Source of the DNA: Callorhinus ursinus
Taxonomy: Eukaryota; Chordata; Mammalia; Carnivora; Otariidae
Assembly: GCF_003265705.1 (NCBI RefSeq)
Contig: NW_020313045.1
Coordinates: forward strand, 1,766,115-1,830,114
Reading direction: 5' to 3'
DNA length: 64,000 nt
Shown here: in pieces, positions 55,485-64,000 of the stretch
How positions within the stretch are numbered: position 1 is the stretch's first letter
Layout: every line of letters begins with the position of its first letter
Program-made: the position numbers and the translations under genes
Notes under the pieces: generated by a model
The model's database searches: none
What the model saw: only the letters and a program-made list of their open reading frames with translations
Told to the model about the DNA's origin: nothing

Positions 55485-58330
55485 ATCTTTTTTCCTACAA
55501 AGGATCTTTCTAATAAGTAAATTTCAAATGTTATCATAAATTCTTAAACTAGTACATAATGCCCAGGACTAAAGCAATCCATTCTCCCTCTCGAAAACAC
55601 GTGCATAGAATAAACTCTTAACACACTCCAGGCACACAACTTTCAACTTAGTTTTTCCCCGACACATGCTCCCCGGACACCCATCGCGAGAGGTAAACTT
55701 AGAAAAGAGGATCCTGTGGTTACAGAAATTCAGGAGATGCGAAGGACTGTCATCCTGTTCTTTGAGAGTCCCAGAGCTCCTTAGCCCGTTCAAAGCATTG
55801 AGAAGACCTGCATTCCATTTAGAACCGTTTATCTCTTCAACCTAGAATTTCCTAAACAAAACCCTCTCTTCAGGTAACAGCAGTACGGACGGACTCAAAT
55901 GACCAGTGCTTCAGAACAAGTTTGGGGAATCTGGTCTCATGCGTGGGCAAAAAGCAGAATCTTATCATTGTACAATATTATGATGTCCCCACCCAATAAT
56001 CCTGCCACTAAAGAGGCTGGTCAACACCACACAACACAATAAGGAATTAAGATTATTGGCAAGTTCTAGAAAAATGTTTATGTGAGCACAAGCTAAAATA
56101 ATAATAATAATAATAATAATAAAGACTACTAATTTTGGAAAGAGGGATCATGAAAGGGACATAATGAGTGGAGAAGGTGCTTGCCATATCCTGAAATATG
56201 AAGTAGGCAGCCCATAGAACATGAGGGACATTGTTTCACCTTCACAGGGGATAACAAAGTTGAGGAACACATTACCCCATCAAGTTCAAGGAACCTTTAG
56301 GCAAATTAGTGGATGTCAGGTTCATAATGGATTATTTGAGGAAAGCTAAGATTTCAGGGAAAGACAGGATCTCTGACCTTTTGGAAGCTGACATCATAGA
56401 AGGAAATTAACTGTGTTCTTTCTTGGAGTCTGCCAGTCATCACTTAGTCCCTTTCTTAAAGGTCCCTAAAGGGAGAGTTCCTTACGTCCCTGAACACCCC
56501 ATCAACGCTATTCTATCATTGATTGTTAGGAAAGATCATCCTCAGGTCCCATCAGTATGCTTCATATCCTTTCGGGCCAGGAGCTGAAAAATAACAATTC
56601 GGAACTCTTTACTTCTTTTATTTATCAATATAAAGGGAGGAGAGAAGAGTTAAAATGCAGGGAGGGCCCTGCAAACTCACTCTTTCTATTGATTTTCAGT
56701 AATCTTTCCAGGGTAACTTTGAATTTGGGAATTTCTAGCAAAATGGGTTTAGCAGCCACACATACAAAAGGAATAGCTCCCCCAGTCCCCCTGCAGCTCT
56801 CCATGATTCCTGAGTAATGTAAGTTCTATAAAGATAGGTTCATTCAAGCTTATATGGCCTCTCTCCAGGGCCCTCTTTCATAACAGGGCACCTCTCAAGA
56901 TCACCAGCACCCAAAGCCTGAAGTTTCTGGGCACTGCAGCCACACAACACACAACTCAGGAGACTCCCCTCTAGGTCAGCATCTCAAGGTCCTCTAGTGA
57001 ACTTAACTTTTTCAACCTTGGCAAAGAAGACAGAACATCTAGGAAGGACTGTCATTCTATAATGGAGAAGACATCCTCTTACATCGTTTCCAATCCATTT
57101 CATTTTGTATATGCAATACATATGTGAAGGAACCACTGATAGGAAGAAATTCGCCCCAAGTTGAGAAGTATGGCTAGGGTTAGAACCCCGGGTTTCTCCT
57201 TCTTCTGCAGAGAGCTCTAACCATTTCCTTCTGTTCCTCTCTACACTGAACACTTTTTGCCAACCCTATAAGGGGCAGTTGATGGGTCAGAAGGGTCTAG
57301 GAAGATTCCTTTGTGAAGATAAAACTCCTGAATTTCTAGTCTCTAGAAACAGTAGAAATCCCATTTTGGGTTTTGAAACCTTGGTCTTGTGTATGTGAAG
57401 AGTTAAACCTTTGGCTCGATGTGAAGCGTTCCGGAACACACTCCCCAACTGCCTAGCCAGATCCTTCCAAATGCCCTCCTTAATTATGCAGAAAGCATCT
57501 TTCTTGCTAGGTTGCCAAATAATATTGCAGGAACTAGAGCAAAGCTGGGACTTGTTTTCCACCTCTTCTCTTGACTGTACATCCTTCGTTTGGTTTTAAA
57601 TTTCTCCATTCTCCATGGCTATTGGCAACACTGGATTAGTAATGCTAAAAAATTTATCTTTACAACCTATTGTCTTAAGTAAGATTGTATCAACAGCTCC
57701 AGATGGACCAATCTCTAAGAATAATTTCACTTCCCCTTATCATTGACAGGAATCACATTTACATATTCTACTGGTGGGTGAGATAATGCAGAGATGATTA
57801 ATGTCCCTCGATGTACAGATACCTGTAGACTGTTTGATCAATGTCTCCCCAAGAAAGTGTCTTTCATTCTGGATGCTCAAAGTCCAAAACCGTGCTGTGA
57901 TTAATGTAACTAAATGTTTGGGGTCGGCAGAAGCTGCAGGCTCTGTTCCCTGCGTCCCCGTCACACTAAAGAGAGGTCACAGGAGACTGGATTAGTCATG
58001 TGGAGAAAAAGTCTGTGGGGCGCACGTGTGCGTGGGATTTCAAACATCCCCCTCAAGAAAGCAGCAGAATCTTCCCTGGAATCGCTCCTCCAGAGACTCA
58101 TAGGTCTGGTCCTCTGTGTTGTATTAAAGTTGGGGGATATATTGTGATTTATTTCACACATTTGTTAACCAGAAATACCTGGTTTCTCCAAGTTATCCCT
58201 TAGAGAGGCAGTGGAACCAGCTAGAATCATGGAACAAAAGGCATGGAGGGGAGTCAGATATTGTGCATTGTTTTCATAATCCTTCAGGTTTACTTAAACA
58301 CTTCCTCAGAGATGCCTTTAAAGATTGTTC
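55485..58330. other. Single-copy-like sequence, no gene supported
   Basis: No recognised family over nearly 3 kb apart from the AAT microsatellite. Frames up to about 90 codons occur on both strands without domains. Remnants of an old LTR element are possible, but I cannot identify one. Confidence 0.35.
56097..56122. repeat. (AAT)n microsatellite
   Basis: About eight AAT units, uninterrupted. Confidence 0.93.
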
Positions 58331-58334
58331 TAAG

Positions 58335-58610
58335 TTGAGGTGCCAGTGCCTGGAGTCAGAGAGGTTAAGCAGGGAGCCTGGGGGCAGCCTGAATTGCATT
58401 AGACACCAGCTGTTCCTCAAGGAGGGGGACTTTGGGGTATGCTCCAAAACCCTCTTGTGCCTCAGTTTACTCATCTGTAACCTGGGGGTAATAACCGTAA
58501 GTGCTCGTAAAGTCATTGGCAAGCCGAAATAAGAAAACGTCTTAAAAGTGCTTAGTTCAATGCTTAGCACTTAGCGAGAATTCAGTAACTTCTAGCTATT
58601 GTTGTCATTA
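58335..58610 (+). mobile_element. MIR SINE
   Basis: Plus-strand MIR: CCTCTTGTGCCTCAGTTTAC, TCATCTGTAACCTGGGGGTA, GCTTAGCACTTAGCGAGAAT. The 5' end is approximate. Confidence 0.72.
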
Positions 58611-58614
58611 CTAA

Positions 58615-59090
58615 TTCTAAAAATAGCTGTTGAAATGTCTCACACTCATGCATGTCTCATGCGCGCTTCATGCAAACAATGAGGCTTTCTTCAGGTACTG
58701 CCTGGCTAGGTTCCTCCTGCAAGGAGATCTATTTTCCATTGGAAAATATTTTTAAGGAAATTATATTCAATTCAAGGACATTTACATAATAATATGCATA
58801 TCTAAAACCTGACTAAGCCAGGCTGCCCCTAGCTGTGGGAGCTGAAGAGGCCATATTTAGGAATACAAATTACTTCTGGAATATGTTTCTGTGCCCTGGA
58901 CTGCTCCCAAGGAACACACGTGGGTCATGATTAAATGGCAAAACTGGAAGATGTTAAAGGAATTAAGACCGAAAATCCAGAACCACATAAGGTGGTCAAA
59001 TCCAGAAGATGGAGTTTGGGGAAGATGAGCCAGAGAGGAGAGTGGTAGGAGTTTCTCAAAGGTGAAGTGTAGGTGCTGGGAAATTCATGA
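58615..59090. other. Single-copy-like sequence, no gene seen
   Basis: No repeat family or exon recognised. Confidence 0.4.
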
Positions 59091-59092
59091 GG

Positions 59093-59265
59093 ACCATTCA
59101 TTCATTCATAGAGTCATTCATTCAACAAACATTTACCAAATGCCAGGTACGGTTCTGGGTGTTGGGATAATGTAGTGAACAGGTCAGACCAAGCTCCTGC
59201 CCCAGGTTGGCATCCCAGCAGAGAGAACCGACAGGACAAGCAGACAAGAAATAAGGTCATGTCGG
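59093..59265 (-). mobile_element. L2 LINE 3' end
   Basis: Minus-strand L2: GTCATTCATTCAACAAACAT, TTACCAAATGCCAGGTACGG, TGTTGGGATAATGTAGTGAA. Confidence 0.8.
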
Positions 59266-59269
59266 CCAA

Positions 59270-59915
59270 ACATTGGGCCGTAAGAAAAATGGAGCCCACC
59301 TTGTTTCTCCCTCTCAGTGCAACAAAGATGTGCTCCACAGAGAAGGAGCTCCTGTGGGACTTTGGAAAACCCCGTGCTCTCACTGGAGCCTTCTTCTCTT
59401 GGGAATGAGAGACCCCTAAATCCAAGTCCCCGATGTGAATCCTTGGAAAGGTGGCTGCCAGCACTTACACAATCTAGCCCAGGTTGAGCAACACCCAGTA
59501 TGTCCACTGCCGGGCCCGCACACCCAATCCCGAGCCACACCCCCAATCCACCATGACGCGGCCTCAGACACAGTCTACCTCGGTCAGAGTGGGAGCTACA
59601 CAAGATGAGATGATGAACGTCTAAGAAGATACCAGCTTTCCTTGCTCACTGACACAATCAGAAGAGGCATTTGCCCAACTGCGCAAGAAAGAGGGGGACC
59701 ACTGTATGGGGAGGTGTGTCATAGCCAAGCTCGTCCCTACTGGAGCCACTTTTGTCCCCTTCCATGGACATCTTTACCCACCAAAGGCAGCGCAGAGCTC
59801 CCTGGAACCCTCGGGGACCTACAAGGCCAGACCCCTTCCTCCGTGCCAAGCAAACACCTTTCCAGAAACATTCACCTCCGAGGCAGCCCCGGATCGGCTC
59901 AGGAGTTAGACCAAC
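59270..59915. other. Single-copy-like sequence, no gene seen
   Basis: Overlapping frames up to about 140 codons (59184-59603 minus, 59642-59956 plus) show no domain. Confidence 0.4.
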
Positions 59916-59919
59916 CAGA

Positions 59920-60085
59920 GCTGAAATCCCGACTCCACCCCTTGCCAGCTAAGTGACACTAATCTCACTAAACCTTAGTATCATTACATGGAAAATGGAG
60001 GAAATTCAACTAACAGGGTGAGCATTTAGTGAGCTAGCACTTTCAAAGCCTTGCAGATTGTTAGCTCTCAATATTTGTGGTTTAT
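59920..60085 (+). mobile_element. MIR SINE
   Basis: Plus-strand MIR: GCTGAAATCCCGACTCCACC, CCTTGCCAGCTAAGTGACAC, TACATGGAAAATGGAGGAAA. Diverged 3' half. Confidence 0.68.
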
Positions 60086-60093
60086 CTGTTAAC

Positions 60094-60190
60094 AAGAAGA
60101 AAGAAAGAAAGAGAGGAAGGAAGGAAGGAAGGAAGGAAGGGAGGGAGGGAGGGAGGGAGGGAGGGAGGAAGGAAAAGAAGGAAGAAAAAG
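60094..60190. repeat. 97-nt pure-purine tract (GAAA/GGAA/GGGA)n
   Basis: No pyrimidine occurs over 97 bases. GAAA units grade into six GGAA, then six to seven GGGA units, then back to GGAA/GAAA. The GGGA block gives more than four G-triplets one base apart, so it can form a quadruplex. The whole tract fits intramolecular triplex (H-DNA) requirements, with partial mirror symmetry around the GGGA core. Confidence 0.95.
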
Positions 60191-60399
60191 CAAGCTAGCT
60201 GCAAGAGCGCTTCACTGGGACAAAAATGCCTATTGCCTGTTAAATAATGCAGAGTGTTTGCCCTTTCTCACTGTGAAGGTTTAGAAGAAGGTTTATGTGA
60301 TTTTGCATTTTTCTCCAACTGGGAGAGAGAGCCAGGAGGGAAGGCAGCAGCAGGGGGATGGGTCTCTAACAAACAACAACAACAAAAAAAAAACCACAT

Positions 60400-60830
60400 T
60401 CAATAAATGGGAAAATTATTTAAATAAGCGATCTTGAGGAAAAAAATATGGAAGCCAATTTTATTCATAAAACAACTGATTTACAGCATTCTAGCTAAGA
60501 GCAGCTCTTAACGCAAGCCTCTGAGATCCTATTTATTATTCAGCAAAATATTCAAGATTAATAAAGGTATCTTTAATACTAATATAGCAGCAAGAGCTAA
60601 TATATGTAAAATAATTATTATGAAAAGTATTATCAATATTTGGGGGAATAATGTACATGCATAATGAATGAATTTTGCCCCTGGGTTTAGGCTTACATCT
60701 TGGCCTGATTTTGCATGGAGAAATTCTGCATTATAATGAAAGGCAAAATGATCACACATTATAACTGTGAGTTTTTTATCACTGCTTAGAAGGATCCTAA
60801 AACTGTCACCTAAACAGGAAATATATATAT
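60400..60830. other. AT-rich repeat-free block; possible conserved element
   Basis: Dense homeodomain/POU-like cores (TAATAATAT-like, AAATAATTATTATG, TTTTGCATGGAGAAATTCTG, GCATTATAATGAAAGG) in repeat-free sequence. No frame of note. Conservation unknown, so function is inference. Confidence 0.3.
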
Positions 60831-60835
60831 ATATT
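60820..60835. repeat. (AT)n short repeat
   Basis: About seven AT units. Confidence 0.8.
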
Positions 60836-60839
60836 CCAC

Positions 60840-61320
60840 ATAAGCATGCAGATGGTGAGATTTATCATTCTTTGAGTTGTGGAAAACACCCAAACACCCA
60901 ATTTCTTTCAAAATAACAACTATCAGCCCTGAAGAAGTAAGTAAGAATTTTTTCAATAGCCAAATATCACAAAAAATCTACCAAATTTTAGGCAAAGGAC
61001 GTGTTGCTTAGGTTTATTATTTTATTTTTAGAAACCCTCAGGTATTACTCAAATGGCATTTACAAACTAAATCAGATGAGGAATTTTTTCATTTTCATGA
61101 GCCACTGAGGACCTTATAAAATTTAACAGAAGCTCCTTCCCTACTCCACCCTCAAACTACACTTCTGGACTGAAAAATCAAATTCTATTCAACAAACATC
61201 TGGGCGGGCCCCTTTGCATGGGGGGGGGCAGGGGGAAAAAAGAAAGAAAAATTAGGGAATATTCCTTTCCTTCTGGAGCATAGAATCATAAAACAGAATA
61301 GAATGGGTATCTCGGCAATG
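60840..61320. other. AT-rich single-copy-like sequence
   Basis: No gene or repeat recognised. A short G-run lies at 61219-61228. Confidence 0.4.
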
Positions 61321-61324
61321 AGCT

Positions 61325-61400
61325 CTCTAGTCTCGTCCCTTATTTTACAGTCAAGGAAACTGAGGCCTGAAAAGGGTGAACCCATGCAAAGCTACATTTC
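61325..61400 (-). mobile_element. MIR fragment
   Basis: Short minus-strand MIR piece: CCTTATTTTACAGTCAAGGA, AACTGAGGCCTGAAAAGG. Confidence 0.6.
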
Positions 61401-61404
61401 CTTA

Positions 61405-62335
61405 CTTCTAAAGCAGAGAACCTTCTACCGCCCCGCCCCCACCCCGTCTGCCAAGTTCACCAGGGCCACCGAGGAAGATGCAATGTCTGCCGAGAATGTC
61501 AACCGTTTCCATACTGAAGTTACCCTTCACCACACTCAGCAGGGACCCCAAGTTTAACAAGAAATCAACTCACCATTACTCCATACCCACTCTACATGAA
61601 GGATGATGTTGGTTCCACTCAACAGCCACTATTCTTCTCTATTGAAATTTCTGCAGTGAAGGCTTCTTACCTTAAACGATCGATCCCTCACATGGGGCAG
61701 GCATGTTCAGCATCATCTAAAGAAAACAAAAGTTTCCAAGCCTTTGCTAGCTCTGGAATTTATGTGTAAGAACTCATGTTTGAGAGGTTTTTTTTTTTTT
61801 TATGTTAAAAGACTACACTATAAATCTCATGAAGTGCATAAATCAGACATGACTCCAGCCCCATGAGTGAGGCTGGGACCAATTTATGACGAGGCACAAG
61901 AGAAGAACGGTGTGTTTTATTTGTTTTACCACCTGGCATTGACACGGAGAGGAGCCTTGGGGGAGCTGGCCTGTGCGGCCCAGGGAACAATCCACAAGGC
62001 TACGATAAATCCACATGCGACAACAACCCACCTTGGGTTGAGAACTTGGATGCGACTACAAAGATAGTCTGTCTCGCGGAAGATTCTTAGTCCCGAGCGG
62101 GGATGGCATTGGGTTGGAAGTCTAGTGTGACAACTGCCATGTCTTGCCTGGCTTCAAACACTGCCACTTATTATTACTAACAGAGAGAGTCCTTTGTCGA
62201 CTTTTCCCATCTTTGTTAATGGGAAATTCAAGATCGATATGAAACATTTTAAAGGACATCTTATGAATTTTGAAATTATGATAATTTGCCTCAAAGAGTC
62301 CCAAGTCATTGAAGTCGTCTCAGTGAATCCTGTCT
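61405..62335. other. Single-copy-like sequence, no gene seen
   Basis: No repeat family or exon recognised. A T-run of 12 lies at 61789-61800. Confidence 0.4.
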
Positions 62336-62336
62336 C

Positions 62337-62955
62337 TAGGATAACAGTCATTTATTAAACAAATATTTAATGTACATCTACTATGTGGTGGGTACATCCT
62401 CTGGTGGAGTTTACTATCTAGCGGGGGAGACGGAAAATACAAGAGTAGTTGATCAAATGAGAAGAGTTGCTATAGAGAAAAATAAAGTCGGGTGATGGAG
62501 TGATTTATTAGACAGGATGGTCCGGGAATGTCTCCTCGATAAGTGGCCATTTAATTAGAGGCCTGAATGAAATCAGGGAAAGAGCCACGCAGACAGCGGA
62601 GGGGAGAACATCCAGCCGAGGCAAAGACTGGCGGTGGGACAAGGTTGATGCCTTCAAGGAACACCCAGGGAGATGAGGGTGGCTGGAGTGGAATGAGTGA
62701 GAAAGAGAGTAATATGATGAGGCCGGAGACATCACTGGGGGCCAGACCCATGGAAGGATTTGGGCTTTAACTCTGGGTGAGATGGAAAACTTAAGAAAAT
62801 TTGAGCAGAGGAGCAGAATGATGGGAACTGTTTTGAAAGCAGCACTCTCCTCCTGGAGGACAGAGTGTTGGGCGGCAAGGATAGAAGCCAGGAGACCGGT
62901 TAGCATACTACTGCAGGAGTCCAAGCCAGAGGTCATGGCCGTCAGTGACAAATTC
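62337..62955 (-). mobile_element. L2 LINE 3' region
   Basis: Minus-strand L2 and associated sequence: CAGTCATTTATTAAACAAAT, ACATCTACTATGTGGTGGGT, GGGAATGTCTCCTCGATAAG, GACAAGGTTGATGCCTTC, ATTTGGGCTTTAACTCTGGG, GAGCAGAGGAGCAGAATGAT. The 164-codon minus frame at 62508-63002 lies within it. Confidence 0.8.
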
Positions 62956-62959
62956 CCTT

Positions 62960-63933
62960 CCTCTACTTGAATCTCAACTTGCGCCTCATGAGTATTTCTC
63001 ACTAACCATTAAATGCATCTTAAGAAAGACAAAATCACAGTTAAACCTTGAGTCTGAGAGCTCTGGATAATTCGGGGGGCGGGGGGGGGGAAGAGCAGTT
63101 TCTAAAAACTAAGTTTTAAGTCCAGAGGACATAAGAAGTCCTTTTCCTTTTGAGACAGATCAAGGAGATTGCAGTTCCATCTGTTGTCTGACCCCACTAG
63201 GATCAGGATGCATCCGAGGCTGGTAACATCTTTTCTGATGATTTCCCTAAAACCAATTTCTTGTGCCGGGGTTTCAGCTTCTGGGGAAAGTCCGCTCTAC
63301 ACCTGTTTACCAATGTGTCCAGAAAACAGTACTAGAGACCTCATCGGACCTAACGAAAGCTCGGCTAGACTTCATAGAACGAAGGGAGAGAAAGCACGCC
63401 ACGAAGAGAGAGGGTGGGGCCGCTCTGCCGTATCCTCTGCCAGCGACTTGGTTTCCAGTCATGTGAGCAGATTGGGAAGAACACTTACGAGTGATTACTA
63501 ACACAGGAAGGTTGCAGGGGGGTGCGCCACAAAGACAGTGAAGAATGGGGTCAAATGGGAGGGAATGGGCAAATTAATGATTAAGGAAGATTTTTTTTCT
63601 TCGAGGAGTCGTGTCCAGCCTGGCCTCCCAGATTTGAGCAATCTTTCACTGTCAAGAGAGGCTGGGAGATTGATTCAATTAAGATTAGCAGAGTCGGAAA
63701 AATGGCATCTGGGTTAGTTTGGGTTAGTGATGTCTTCTCTCTCCTCTCTTGGTGGTGGTGGCCTGCACACACGGCTGAGCTCTGTCGGGTGCTGGGGAAG
63801 GTGAGGCAGGCTTCCGAAGGGGGGTTCGTGGACCAGACGCTGGGCTGGGAGAGCTGGTATTTCCCCGTTCTTGCCTTCTGAGGTCTCATCCCTGTTTCCT
63901 CCTCGGGGTTGGTTCTCTAATAATTAGCCACTT
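62960..63933. other. Single-copy-like sequence with G-tract
   Basis: No gene recognised. A G-rich run at 63074-63090 (six Gs, C, ten Gs) could form a quadruplex. Confidence 0.4.
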
Positions 63934-64000
63934 GGGGCGCCTGGGTGGCTCAGTTGGTTAAGCAACTGCCTTCGGCTCAGGTCATGATCCTGGAGTCCCG
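63934..64000 (+). mobile_element. Can-SINE head, cut by window edge
   Basis: The first 67 bases of a plus-strand SINE: GGGGCGCCTGGGTGGCTCAG, then the A-box-like and GGCTCAGGTCATGATC blocks. It is close to consensus. The tail and TSD lie outside the window. Confidence 0.95.

Noticed and set aside
63934..64000. tRNA gene candidate (also the heads of all other SINEs)
   Set aside because: The sequence is the tRNA-derived head of a Can-SINE: it lacks a proper cloverleaf and continues into SINE body in complete copies.

Overview
This window is nuclear DNA from a carnivoran mammal and reads as intergenic or deep intronic sequence. I find no host protein-coding gene, structural RNA gene, operon or CRISPR array that I can support. 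About a dozen tRNA-derived Can-SINE copies are present. Their head is of the GGGGCGCCTGGGTGGCTCAG type and they end in TC-rich and A-rich tails. Carnivore-type L1 3' ends are also present. The SINE head differs from the canid SINEC_Cf form, so I infer a non-canid caniform (bear, panda, seal or mustelid lineage) but cannot name the species. The window begins inside one SINE (minus strand) and ends inside another (plus strand).

Layout. 1-9.6 kb: L2, MER20, SINEs, MIR, and an MLT1-type LTR split at about 5.9-7.3 kb by a 5'-truncated L1 that still encodes the last 326 residues of ORF2. 9.6-16.5 kb: L2, an old unassigned repeat with a TG/GA microsatellite, HAL1/L1M, a second L1 3' end with a decayed target-site duplication (TSD), an MLT1-like LTR and MIR. 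16.5-20.3 kb: a largely repeat-free block that may hold conserved non-coding sequence. 20.3-31.4 kb: a back-to-back L2 pair, MLT1, MIR, L1M, SINEs, a roughly 1 kb L2-associated repeat and a hAT-Charlie element. 31.65-31.89 kb: a near-perfect inverted repeat. 32.5-42.9 kb: L2, MIR and a dense run of SINEs, several with readable TSDs, plus a 142-bp alternating pyrimidine-purine tract. 43-52.7 kb: mostly single-copy sequence with MIRs and a 310-bp L1 tail with a perfect TSD. 52.8-55.5 kb: MLT1, HAL1-like, hAT-Charlie and L1M sequence. 55.5-64 kb: mostly single-copy, with a 97-nt pure-purine tract, an AT-rich possible conserved element and a minus-strand L2.

No genes here work together as a system. 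The most interesting signals are structural. First, the inverted repeat at 31655-31887 has a 26-nt spacer overlapping a 22-nt copy of MIR sequence lying about 390 bp upstream, which suggests replication template switching. Second, a miniature SINE at 39181-39231 consists of only the first 27 nt of the SINE head plus an A-rich tail, flanked by a TSD. Family names below come from recognised consensus features read by eye, not from a database search. Boundaries of old repeats (L2, MIR, MLT1, L1M) are approximate.
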